The position numbers and the translations under genes were made by a program. This document shows positions 1 through 6,333 of a stretch of DNA of 11,268 nucleotides, one piece after another. The DNA lies in contig JBMOEW010000060.1 of NCBI GenBank assembly GCA_049314555.1, positions 1 to 11,268 of the forward strand. Reading direction: 5' to 3'. The number at the start of each line of letters is the position of its first letter. Position 1 is the stretch's first letter. The stretch is from REEB509 sp049314555. GTDB lineage: Bacteria > Pseudomonadota > Alphaproteobacteria > Caulobacterales > Aquidulcibacteraceae. The notes below the pieces were generated by a model that saw only the letters and a program-made list of their open reading frames with translations, was not told the origin of the DNA and did no database searches.

Positions 1-1652
1 GCGTCGCCTTCAAGCGCGTAGTACGCGTCCCCGACAGTCTTTGGCGAGTGACCGCAAATGTAATCCGCGACCACGCTGTCGATTCCCGCCACCAAGGCGC
101 GCGTCTTGAACGTGTGGCGCCAGGCGTGGTTAGGCTTTATGTTGAGGTCGCTGACGCCCAGCTCGCGCACCCAGCCCGCCAGGCGGACGGAGACTTTCTC
201 ATGCGGATGCCTGCGGGGATTTGACGGATCGTCCTTGGCGGTGCGGCGCAAGCGCTCCGGCTCATAGAAGAGCGGACCTTCGGCTTGAGCCTGGATGAAC
301 TCGACGATGCCCTGCTTGATTAGGTGGTCGTGGATGGGGACGATGCGCGCTTCGCGGTCCTTGATCGTGCCGGCTTCGGGCGTGAGCCGCAAAGCCCAGC
401 GATCCTGCACCTTGCGGAGGTCTTCGCGGCGCAACTGGCAGATCTCGCCCGGTCGCGCGCCGGTGTAGGCGAGCAGCCAGGGCACCCAACGCCGCGACTT
501 CGCAAACACGGTCGCCCGCGGACCCAACGCGATCCCGGCGGCGGCTGGCAAGATGATGCTCATTTCCTCCAGCCGGAACGAGCGCTCGCGCAGCTTGGTG
601 GTCTTCTTCGAGCCCGAGCTTTTGCCGAACTTGAAGTTGGCGAAGGGATTGAGCGGCAGGAGATCGCCGCCGTCGTTCGTCTTCGGCTTTGCCGCCCATC
701 CGAACACGGCCTTGCAGGCGGCGATGTACTGGAAGTTGACGGTCTTGTCGGTCCGGCCGCCGGGCTTGTCGCCACCTGCGCGAAGCTCGTCGCGCCAGCG
801 GATGGCGTCTTCTTCACTGAGCAGGGTGACGTCTTTGCCGTCCCAGAAGCGCTCAAGGTCGCGGAACACCGAGATCCATCGGTTGCGGGTCGATATCGAG
901 GTCCGCGTCTCCGTCGCTTTGCACCAGGCCTGATAGAGGCCCATCGGCGTAAGGCCGACGGTTGGCGCAGGCACCTTCCATTCCGGAAAGCGCGCGGGCC
1001 GCGGATCGGGCGAATAGTCCCCTTTGGCGCGGCGAACGAGGAGCGCGTTGGCGGCCATCAGCTCCTGAACCAGGGCGGCGAGGAAGCGCCGCCGGCCCGC
1101 CGCCGACAGGATCACGCGCTCCTGGGCGAGGAAGTCCGGAACGAGCGCCGCCGCAGCCAAGTGGTCAAGGACCTTGCCTTGGGTCTCGGTCAGATTGTCG
1201 AGGAGTTCGGCGAGCCGTTCGGGCGCTGTTCGGACGCCGGACGCCGACAGACCCTTGGCGGCTTCCTTCGGCAACAGTCCGGCTAGGCCCGTGATGAGCG
1301 CGCCGATTTCCTTCGACCAGCGATCGGCCGCGCCGGGGTCGTCCTGGTGACGGGCGACCTTCCAGCGATACCAGCGGCCAGCCAGCGCATGGGCCTGAAT
1401 GTGGGAGAGATCGACGCCGTCGCCGCGCAGGCTCGCGGTCACGAAATGGATGCGGCCTTCGACCTCGGCCAGCCATTCGGCGAAGGCGACCCGCGCTTCC
1501 TGCTCGGGGAGCGTGGCCGGACGGGCGAACTTCTCGGCCCAGCCCTTCCCGAAAGCCGCCGTGTAGGCGGGCCTCAATCGGGCCGGAATCTGTTTGCGGG
1601 CCACCCACGAGCCCGACTTTTCGTCACGTGCAAGCATCCAGTTCAGCGCCAC
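1..1652 (-). CDS. Tyrosine recombinase (site-specific integrase), 3' end outside window
   Basis: This is a phage/island-type integrase that would cut and join DNA at att sites. The reading frame is open from the GTG at 1652 to the left edge, giving 550 visible residues. Numbered from that GTG, the full catalytic set is visible: Arg400 in TGARPGE, Lys431 in TIKDREAR, His509 and Arg512 in HAWRHTF, His535 in CGHS, and Tyr544, nine residues after that His as in Xer/lambda-type enzymes. Only a short C-terminal tail should be missing. The long N-terminal part (about 390 residues) begins with an Arg/Pro-rich stretch like DUF6538-type integrases. GTG is chosen because GAGG lies 8 nt upstream and an in-frame TAA lies 18 nt upstream; ATG at 1637 is the alternative. 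The start faces the 3' end of tRNA-Leu, which is the likely integration target. No frameshift was seen, so the enzyme looks intact. Confidence 0.95.
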   Translation of the reverse strand, partial: MALNWMLARDEKSGSWVARKQIPARLRPAYTAAFGKGWAEKFARPATLPEQEARVAFAEWLAEVEGRIHFVTASLRGDGVDLSHIQAHALAGRWYRWKVARHQDDPGAADRWSKEIGALITGLAGLLPKEAAKGLSASGVRTAPERLAELLDNLTETQGKVLDHLAAAALVPDFLAQERVILSAAGRRRFLAALVQELMAANALLVRRAKGDYSPDPRPARFPEWKVPAPTVGLTPMGLYQAWCKATETRTSISTRNRWISVFRDLERFWDGKDVTLLSEEDAIRWRDELRAGGDKPGGRTDKTVNFQYIAACKAVFGWAAKPKTNDGGDLLPLNPFANFKFGKSSGSKKTTKLRERSFRLEEMSIILPAAAGIALGPRATVFAKSRRWVPWLLAYTGARPGEICQLRREDLRKVQDRWALRLTPEAGTIKDREARIVPIHDHLIKQGIVEFIQAQAEGPLFYEPERLRRTAKDDPSNPRRHPHEKVSVRLAGWVRELGVSDLNIKPNHAWRHTFKTRALVAGIDSVVADYICGHSPKTVGDAYYALEGD

Positions 1653-1657
1653 GCTTA

Positions 1658-1680
1658 GTACCTCGGTTTAGTACCGAAGG
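1658..1680. repeat. Small direct/inverted repeat in the integrase leader
   Basis: The 8-mer TAGTACC(T/G) core appears twice 14 bp apart (from 1656 and from 1670). Around the second copy, CCTCGGT and ACCGAAGG form an imperfect hairpin with a TTAGT loop. The element overlaps the integrase ribosome binding site. It could be an integrase arm-type site, an operator for the integrase gene, or chance. The rest of 1681-1739 shows nothing else recognisable. Confidence 0.35.
1661..1664 (-). promoter_or_regulatory. Ribosome binding site of the integrase
   Basis: GAGG on the minus strand lies 8 nt before the GTG at 1652. It favours this GTG over the ATG five codons further in, which has no comparable purine run at the right distance. 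Confidence 0.55.
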
Positions 1681-1739
1681 CGGTTTCAGCGCTTATGGAA
1701 CTCAACAAACCCAGTGTTTACAAGGCTTTTCGCCTAGTA

Positions 1740-1826
1740 TGGTGCCCAGAAGAGGACTCGAACCTCCACGTCCTTTCGAACGCTAGCACCTGAAGCTAGT
1801 GCGTCTACCAATTCCGCCATCTGGGC
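1740..1826 (-). tRNA. tRNA-Leu (anticodon CAG)
   Basis: This is an 87-nt class II tRNA read on the minus strand. The acceptor stem GCCCAGA pairs fully with TCTGGGC, followed by discriminator A and an encoded CCA at 1740-1742. The D-arm contains AATTGGTAGACGC. The anticodon stem CTAGC/GCTAG encloses the loop TTCAGGT, giving anticodon CAG (reads CUG). A long variable arm and the T-loop GTTCGAGTC follow. The tRNA is complete, so any element integrated here has restored its 3' end. The 3' end faces the integrase gene, as expected of an attachment site. Confidence 0.97.
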
Positions 1827-1839
1827 ACGATGGACGGCG

Positions 1840-1868
1840 GAGATAAGGGAAAGTGTGTCGCGGGTCAA
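1840..1868 (-). promoter_or_regulatory. Promoter of tRNA-Leu
   Basis: On the minus strand, TTGACC (1868-1863) is separated by exactly 17 bp from TATCTC (1845-1840). The tRNA 5' end follows 13 bp later. Spacing and -35 match sigma-70 promoters closely; the -10 is moderate. Confidence 0.6.
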
Positions 1869-1995
1869 GCGGGGATGGTTAGCGGCGCTCTGTTCAGCGG
1901 CCGGTCTTTTGCCTGCCTTGTCCTGGCGGTGCATCGCTGGCGGGGCGCATTCAATGATCTCCGATCCATGACTGCGCTCTAGCATTTTGATCTGC
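1869..1995. other. Intergenic stretch with no recognised content
   Basis: This lies between the tRNA-Leu promoter and the 59-bp repeat array. I see no credible gene on either strand; the open frame crossing it on the minus strand also runs through the tRNA and is a shadow. A short AGCATTTTGA at 1981 resembles the start of the repeat unit and may be a decayed edge of the array. Confidence 0.4.
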
Positions 1996-1997
1996 CA

Positions 1998-2159
1998 CAT
2001 TTTCGGACGGGAAACCGGGGGGCCACTTTCCCTGAAAATGCTCATTTACTTGGACGCATTTTCAGACGGGAAACCGGGGGGCCACTCTCCCTGAAAATGC
2101 TCATTTACTTGGACGCATTTCCGAACGGGAAACCGGGGGCCACTTTCCCTGAAAATGCT
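1998..2159. repeat. Tandem array of a 59-bp palindromic unit (about 2.7 copies)
   Basis: Units start at 1998, 2057 and 2116, exactly 59 bp apart. The third stops after about 43 bp, at the stop codon of the next gene. The units differ by a few substitutions and by a G-run of 6, 6 and 5. Each has the order CATTTTC, (A)CGGGAAACCGGGGG, CCACTTTCCCTG, AAAATGC, then a spacer TCATTTACTTGGAC. In unit 2, GCATTTTCAG (2056-2065) and CTGAAAATGC (2091-2100) are a perfect 10-bp inverted repeat; in unit 3, GGGAAA pairs with TTTCCC. GAAAATGC (2034-2041) can pair instead with GCATTTTC (2056-2063), so two alternative folds exist. Possible identities: palindromic intergenic repeats, a remnant of transposase-binding end repeats (the GGCCACTTT part resembles IS21-family ends as I remember them), or a terminator for the Sel1 gene. 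No transposase gene is in the window. Confidence 0.85.
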
Positions 2160-3728
2160 TTATGGCCGCACGACGGCGCAGCTTCGCCGGTAGCCAAGAT
2201 CGCAAGCGCGCGCCAACAATTCATCGCGCCGGGCGCGATCCTGGGTGACGCCTACGCCGTCTTGATACTGCACCGCCAGGTTATGGCAGCTGAGCCCGTT
2301 GCCGGCCTCGCAGGCAGACCGAAACGTACTGATCCCTGCCTGCACGTCAAGGGGACCACCACGACCTTCAATCTGCATGTTGGCGAGATTTGTGCAGCTC
2401 GCGGGTTCGCCGCTGGAGCAGCTTTTTTCGTAAAACGCGCGCGCGCGGGTTTGGTCTGATGGGCCGCCGACGGCGGTTTCCAGCATGTGCGCGGCTCGAT
2501 GACATGAATCGGTGATGGGGTCGGTCTCGCACAGGTGCGCAAAAAGCGCCCGCGCGACCATGCGGTTCCTTTGGCGCCCATCGCCTTCGTTCAAAGCGAC
2601 AGCCGTCTCAAGGCAACGAAAACTATCCATAAGCGGGCAGGCCTGCACGTAAAGCCGGGCGGCTTCATCGTTGTTGCCGGGCGTGCCGAGGCCCGCGGCG
2701 TTTGCTTCGGCCAAGCGCAGAATTGCGTCCAACTGACCCTGACCGGCGGCGGCTTGATACAGGGGCAAAGCAGCGGCGATGCCGCCGGTTAAGCCGCCCA
2801 GTCCGGTTTCTGTCGCGGCGGCGAGCAAGGCTTGGCCAAGCATGTTGCCGCTTTGAGCGCTGGATTGAAACAGGCGCACGGCTTGCGCGGCGTCCTGGGC
2901 GACACCCGATCCATCGCGAAACCGCAATCCCATCAGCGCCTGTGCGATTGGATCACCAGTGTCGGCGACCTCTTGCATGATCTGCGCGCCCCGGATGGGA
3001 TCGCCCTGAAACGTTCCGCTACAAAACCGCAGGGCCTCGGCATAGGCGATGCGGACTTTCGCATCCTCTGACACGTTGATCGCTTCAATGATGTTGGCGA
3101 TGTGTTGGTCAAACTCCGGGTCTTCGCTTGGTATCGACGGCAGAAGGGGGGCGCACATGCCAATGCCAACGCCGACAAGACTGAGAAAGTCGCTTTGAGC
3201 CGCGCCGATTTCGATAATCGGTGCGCCATCGGGGCGCGCGACGAACGGGCCACTCCCCAATGCTTGAAACTGAATGGTTGTGGCACCGCTCCAGACACTT
3301 GCGGGGATCTCCTCCAGCCAAGCGGCGGCGAAACTTTTGAGCTCTTCCTTGCGGAGCACCTCCATAGCCAATTGCTCGATTTCCATGCGCCGCTGCGCGG
3401 AGCGATCGAGGGCATTTTGACCGGTGAAGAAAATTCCCGCGATCGTTGCGACACCAACCCCTATCCCAAGGCCAGCGGCGATCCAGCGGTTGCGCGTGGC
3501 GGCGAGGGGGCGAATTCTTTGCGAAAGCCAAGGGTTGGCCGCGAAAGCGAACAGCAAGGCTGGCAACGCGCCAAAGCCAATGACAGCCGAAAACACGATC
3601 CATTCAAGGCGCGCAAAGCCTGCCACGCTTTGCATCTGGGCACCGACTGCCCCGGCAATCAGGCCCACGGCCGCCAAAACGGCACCGAGGCTGAGCACCC
3701 ACAACAGAATTGTCTTCAGTAGCTTCAT
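2160..3728 (-). CDS. Membrane-anchored Sel1-like repeat protein with paired cysteines
   Basis: The protein has 522 residues. Three hydrophobic segments lie near residues 7-29, 42-63 and 82-103. The loop between segments 2 and 3 is Arg-rich and the first loop is not, so by the positive-inside rule the remainder should face the periplasm. From about residue 258 to the end there are Sel1/TPR-like helical repeats, for example around GDPIAQALMGLRFRDGSGVA and LANMQIEGRGG. Cysteines occur in pairs at C364/C372, C437/C445, C473/C481 and C509/C517 (each C-x7-C) and C400/C409 (C-x8-C), like the disulfide-stabilised repeats of Helicobacter Hcp proteins. Sel1 solenoids usually bind partner proteins; the partner here is unknown. 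The start at 3728 has AGGGGG 8 nt upstream; an upstream ATG at 3812 would add 28 polar residues before the first membrane segment and is unlikely. Confidence 0.85.
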   Translation of the reverse strand: MKLLKTILLWVLSLGAVLAAVGLIAGAVGAQMQSVAGFARLEWIVFSAVIGFGALPALLFAFAANPWLSQRIRPLAATRNRWIAAGLGIGVGVATIAGIFFTGQNALDRSAQRRMEIEQLAMEVLRKEELKSFAAAWLEEIPASVWSGATTIQFQALGSGPFVARPDGAPIIEIGAAQSDFLSLVGVGIGMCAPLLPSIPSEDPEFDQHIANIIEAINVSEDAKVRIAYAEALRFCSGTFQGDPIRGAQIMQEVADTGDPIAQALMGLRFRDGSGVAQDAAQAVRLFQSSAQSGNMLGQALLAAATETGLGGLTGGIAAALPLYQAAAGQGQLDAILRLAEANAAGLGTPGNNDEAARLYVQACPLMDSFRCLETAVALNEGDGRQRNRMVARALFAHLCETDPITDSCHRAAHMLETAVGGPSDQTRARAFYEKSCSSGEPASCTNLANMQIEGRGGPLDVQAGISTFRSACEAGNGLSCHNLAVQYQDGVGVTQDRARRDELLARACDLGYRRSCAVVRP

Positions 3729-3736
3729 CTTGCAGT

Positions 3737-3742
3737 CCCCCT
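3737..3742 (-). promoter_or_regulatory. Ribosome binding site of the Sel1-repeat gene
   Basis: AGGGGG on the minus strand lies 8 nt before the ATG at 3728. It fixes the start there rather than at the in-frame ATG at 3812. Confidence 0.65.
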
Positions 3743-3891
3743 GTCTGTGAGAATAGTCAAGGGGCGTGGAAGCGGCAACATGTTTGGTTTGGCTGGCGCG
3801 GGGCGAGCGCATTTTCAGGCACGGTTAAGCGGAGTTGAAAACAAATACGCTGCTTTCCCTGCGCGCGACGTGCGCTTTCCTTGATGGCGGT

Positions 3892-4212
3892 CTAGCCTGT
3901 CGGTGGGGTGCTCAATTCCAACACCAGCGCGTGTAGACCGGTTTCAAACTCAGCCTGCAGGACACGGTTGACCGCGCGCTGGCGTTCGATGCGACTTAGC
4001 GAGGCGAAGGCTTCGGCCTGCATCCGCACGATGTAGTGCGTTTGACCTTCTGGATCGGCCCCGGCATGCCCGGCGTGACGGTCGCTTTCATCGATGATCT
4101 GCAGGGAGCCCGGTGAAAAAGCAGCCCGCAACGCGGTTTCCATGCGAAGCAGGCGAGAGGCGCCAAAATTCGCGGATGTCAATTCCTTGTCCGACACGGC
4201 GGCGTTCTCCAT
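3892..4212 (-). CDS. BolA family protein
   Basis: The protein has 106 residues with the BolA fold signatures: FSPGSLQIIDES (32-43), HAGHAG (46-51), a central GQTHYIVRM, SRIERQRAV (73-81) and the C-terminal GLHALVLEL (92-100). BolA proteins bind monothiol glutaredoxins and [2Fe-2S] clusters and take part in Fe-S/iron handling, cell shape or gene control depending on the member; the loop His (H46 or H49) and H94 are the likely ligands. The usual RHR of the RVxRHR signature is RQR here. The start is uncertain: the ATG at 4212 has no clear ribosome site and is 12 bp from the divergent J-domain gene, and residues 1-22 are not typical of the family. ATG at 4143 (Met24) would cut close to the domain. 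The orthologue is commonly beside the J-domain/cobS pair in alphaproteobacteria (from memory). Confidence 0.93.
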   Translation of the reverse strand: MENAAVSDKELTSANFGASRLLRMETALRAAFSPGSLQIIDESDRHAGHAGADPEGQTHYIVRMQAEAFASLSRIERQRAVNRVLQAEFETGLHALVLELSTPPTG

Positions 4213-4224
4213 AGTGAGTTTTGT

Positions 4225-4854
4225 ATGCCGAGCGCTTTTTCTTACCGTCCCAAGTTCGTGGACATTCGCGTGAAGAAACCTTCACAGCGCAAATCCGCAG
4301 CGCAGCCGCCGGAAGAACGCCCGTGCGACCATACGGGATGCAAGCTAGCGGGGTGCCATCCGGCGCCAAAATCTCGCACGCGTACCTCTGAGTTCTGGTG
4401 GTTTTGCGCCGAACACGCGGGTGAATACAACCGCCGCTGGAACTATTTTGAAGGCATGGACGACGGCGAACTGGCCGCGTTCTCCCGCGAGGCTGAGATC
4501 GGCCACCGGCCAACCTGGAGCTTCAAGGCGTCTCGCAATGATCGCGAGGCCGCGACTGCGCGGGGGTTCAAGCCTGGACAGGGACAGGATGCGTTTGGCG
4601 TGTTTGAGGCCGCGCGCAAAAAGAAGGCAGCCGCGGACGCGCGCAAGAGGCGGTTTAGCCGGCTTGAACGGTTGGCGCTGGATGCGTTGGCGTTGGAGGA
4701 AGACAACGTCACCGCGGAGGCCATTCGCACGCGCTACGCGGAAATGGTGAAGCGCTACCACCCAGACAGCAATGGCGGGGATCGAACTCACGAGGCGCAG
4801 TTGGTGAAGGCAGTGAAGGCCTACCAAGTGCTCAAGCAGGGCGGGCACGTTTGA
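4225..4854 (+). CDS. J-domain protein with N-terminal cysteine motif
   Basis: The protein has 209 residues. The J domain is at the C-terminus (about 147-206) with the HPD tripeptide at 179-181 in VKRYHPDSNGGDR, which in known J proteins stimulates the ATPase of DnaK/Hsp70. There is no Gly/Phe region, DnaJ zinc finger or client-binding domain, so this is a type III J protein. The N-terminal part starts SYRPKFVDIRV, followed by C34, C39, C44, C61 and H64, spaced so that they could bind a metal (inference). The middle is charged and helical (RKKKAAADARKRR, 131-143). The start at 4225 keeps the RPKFVDIRV segment, which I recall as conserved in orthologues; the upstream purine site (GTGAG) is weak. 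It points towards cobS, 117 bp on, and may share a transcript with it. Confidence 0.9.
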   Translation: MPSAFSYRPKFVDIRVKKPSQRKSAAQPPEERPCDHTGCKLAGCHPAPKSRTRTSEFWWFCAEHAGEYNRRWNYFEGMDDGELAAFSREAEIGHRPTWSFKASRNDREAATARGFKPGQGQDAFGVFEAARKKKAAADARKRRFSRLERLALDALALEEDNVTAEAIRTRYAEMVKRYHPDSNGGDRTHEAQLVKAVKAYQVLKQGGHV

Positions 4855-4895
4855 AAGGCACCAGCTGCGCAACCCGGCGCGCTTGCCTGTCGTAA

Positions 4896-4941
4896 CGGCA
4901 ACTGGACGTTGGCCCTAATTGCCCCACGTTTTCAGTTGCCG
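4896..4941 (+). promoter_or_regulatory. Inverted repeat / hairpin in the cobS leader
   Basis: CGGCAACTG (4896-4904) and CAGTTGCCG (4933-4941) are a perfect 9-bp inverted repeat. Inside it, ACGT at 4906-4909 and 4926-4929 extend the stem after a 1x3 internal loop. It lies between the J-domain gene and cobS, ending 30 bp before the cobS ATG. There is no T-run, so it is not a classical terminator. It could be a leader hairpin or a binding site for a dimeric regulator. At 117 bp the gap is too small for a standard cobalamin riboswitch, and I see no B12-box. Confidence 0.45.
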
Positions 4942-4971
4942 GAGAGCGCTGCGCCCGCCTAGAGATTGATA

Positions 4972-5955
4972 ATGAGCATCACTGACGACCTTGCTGCAAT
5001 GATCCCCGACCACGAAGTCAGCGCGCGTGACTTTGGGGTGGACAGCGACATGAAGATCCCGGCGTTTGCCCAACGCACGGAATATGTGCCAGATCTGGAC
5101 ACGGCCTATCAGTTCGATCCGCAAACCACGTTTGCCATTTTGGCGGGTTTTGCGCGCAATCGGCGCGTGATGGTTCAAGGCTACCACGGGACAGGCAAGT
5201 CCACGCACGTGGAGCAGGTGGCGGCGCGGCTCAACTGGCCGATGGTGCGGGTGAACCTCGATAGCCACGTCAGCCGGATTGATTTGGTGGGCAAAGACGC
5301 CATCGTGCTGAAGGATGGCAAGCAAATCACGGAATTCCGGGAAGGGATTTTGCCGTGGGCGCTACAGCGGCCGGTGGCGATCGTGTTTGATGAATACGAT
5401 GCAGGCCGGCCGGATGTGATGTTCGTGATCCAGCGGGTTTTGGAATCGAGCGGCAAATTGACGTTGCTGGATCAAAGCCGGGTGATCGCGCCAAACAAGT
5501 ATTTCCGCTTGTTTGCCACCACCAATACGGTTGGACTTGGGGATACGACCGGGCTCTATCACGGTGCGCAGCAGATCAATCAGGCGCAGATGGACCGCTG
5601 GTCTTTGGTGACCACGCTGAACTACCTCGATCACGACGTGGAAGAGGCGATCGTTTTGGCCAAGGCCCCAGGGTACAAAAACGCCGACGGCAAGAAGATG
5701 ATCAAAGCTATGGTGCGGGTGGCGGACATGACCCGCAACGCCTTCATGAACGGCGACATATCCACGGTGATGAGCCCGCGGACGGTGATCACATGGGCAG
5801 AGAACACCGAGATCTTTGGCGATGTGGGCAATGCGTTCCGGGTGACGTTCCTGAACAAATGCGACGAGCTCGAGCGGCCGACGGTGGCTGAGTTTTATCA
5901 GCGGGCGTTTGGAACTGAGTTGCCAGAGTCTGCGACGCGGGTGCGGGTGGCTTAA
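4972..5955 (+). CDS. cobS: Cobaltochelatase subunit CobS (AAA+ ATPase)
   Basis: The protein has 327 residues, near the usual size of CobS. In the aerobic cobalamin pathway CobS and CobT form the AAA+ chaperone part of the CobNST complex that inserts Co2+ into hydrogenobyrinic acid a,c-diamide at the expense of ATP, in the cytoplasm. Visible motifs: Walker A GYHGTGKST (70-78), Walker B VAIVFDEYD (135-143), sensor-1 Asn185 in FATTNT, and an arginine-finger-like MDRW (207-210). The N-terminal DMKIPAFAQRTEYVP and the C-terminal FLNKCDELERPTVAEFYQRAF also read as CobS rather than a generic MoxR protein. ATG at 4972 is preferred, with GAG 7-8 nt upstream; a TTG two codons earlier is possible. The usual partner cobT does not follow: the next gene is convergent, 9 bp away. 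Confidence 0.95.
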   Translation: MSITDDLAAMIPDHEVSARDFGVDSDMKIPAFAQRTEYVPDLDTAYQFDPQTTFAILAGFARNRRVMVQGYHGTGKSTHVEQVAARLNWPMVRVNLDSHVSRIDLVGKDAIVLKDGKQITEFREGILPWALQRPVAIVFDEYDAGRPDVMFVIQRVLESSGKLTLLDQSRVIAPNKYFRLFATTNTVGLGDTTGLYHGAQQINQAQMDRWSLVTTLNYLDHDVEEAIVLAKAPGYKNADGKKMIKAMVRVADMTRNAFMNGDISTVMSPRTVITWAENTEIFGDVGNAFRVTFLNKCDELERPTVAEFYQRAFGTELPESATRVRVA

Positions 5956-5964
5956 GGTTTTGCG

Positions 5965-6333
5965 CTAGCCGGCAAGGGATGCGCGGTATTTGGCCAGGAG
6001 CGCATCCTTGTGTTGGCCAAGGTGGTGCAGGTATTCCCAGGAATAAATGCCGGTGCTGTGGCCGTCATCAAACACAATGCGCACCGCATAGCGCCCGACC
6101 GGTACGGCGTCGGTGACGCCGACGCTGGCTTTATCTTTGACGATGATCTTTTGCCCGCCGTGGCCTTGGACCTCAGCTGAGGGGCTTTCCACGCGCAGCA
6201 GCTCGAAGGGAATCTCCAGCACCGTGGCGTCTTCGTAGGCCACCATCAGCAGGCTTTGCTGGCGGTCAAAGGTGAGGTCCAGCGGCCATGGCTTTTGTTC
6301 ACCGGGCTTTTGTTTGCTGGCGGTAGGGTTCAT
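5965..6333 (-). CDS. DUF971 (gamma-butyrobetaine hydroxylase-like N-terminal) domain protein
   Basis: A 122-residue protein consisting of a single DUF971 domain. Signatures are ELLRVESPSAEVQGHGG (about 44-60) and GRYAVRIVFDDGHSTGIYSW (about 80-99), followed by EYLHHLG. The same fold forms the N-terminus of gamma-butyrobetaine/trimethyllysine hydroxylases and is fused to Mrp/ApbC-type Fe-S carriers in some bacteria. No catalytic oxygenase domain is present, and its function as a stand-alone protein is not established. It is the last gene of the minus-strand operon: its ATG overlaps the stop of the Trm112-like gene in an ATGA, so translation is probably coupled. It ends 9 bp from the end of cobS, convergently. 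Confidence 0.92.
   Translation of the reverse strand: MNPTASKQKPGEQKPWPLDLTFDRQQSLLMVAYEDATVLEIPFELLRVESPSAEVQGHGGQKIIVKDKASVGVTDAVPVGRYAVRIVFDDGHSTGIYSWEYLHHLGQHKDALLAKYRASLAG

Noticed and set aside
324..1286. 320-codon plus-strand open frame
   Set aside because: It lies opposite the integrase, whose frame shows every catalytic residue. The plus-strand translation shows no family pattern.
1734..2045. 103-codon minus-strand open frame across the tRNA and repeats
   Set aside because: It runs through a complete tRNA-Leu, the tRNA promoter and the repeat array, and has no protein features.
1998..2159. CRISPR array
   Set aside because: Repeats are directly joined 59-bp units with a constant 'spacer'. 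There is no set of short repeats with unique spacers and there are no cas genes.
3729..3812. Upstream ATG (3812) as start of the Sel1 protein
   Set aside because: The extra 28 residues are polar and unlike a signal sequence, and the strong ribosome site is at 3737-3742 before the ATG at 3728.
4855..4971. Cobalamin riboswitch before cobS
   Set aside because: The gap is 117 bp, too short for the standard aptamer plus expression platform, and I see no B12-box-like conserved stretch; only one inverted repeat is visible.
5956..5964. Bidirectional terminator between cobS and the DUF971 gene
   Set aside because: The 9-bp gap and its surroundings show no stem-loop with T-runs that I can support.
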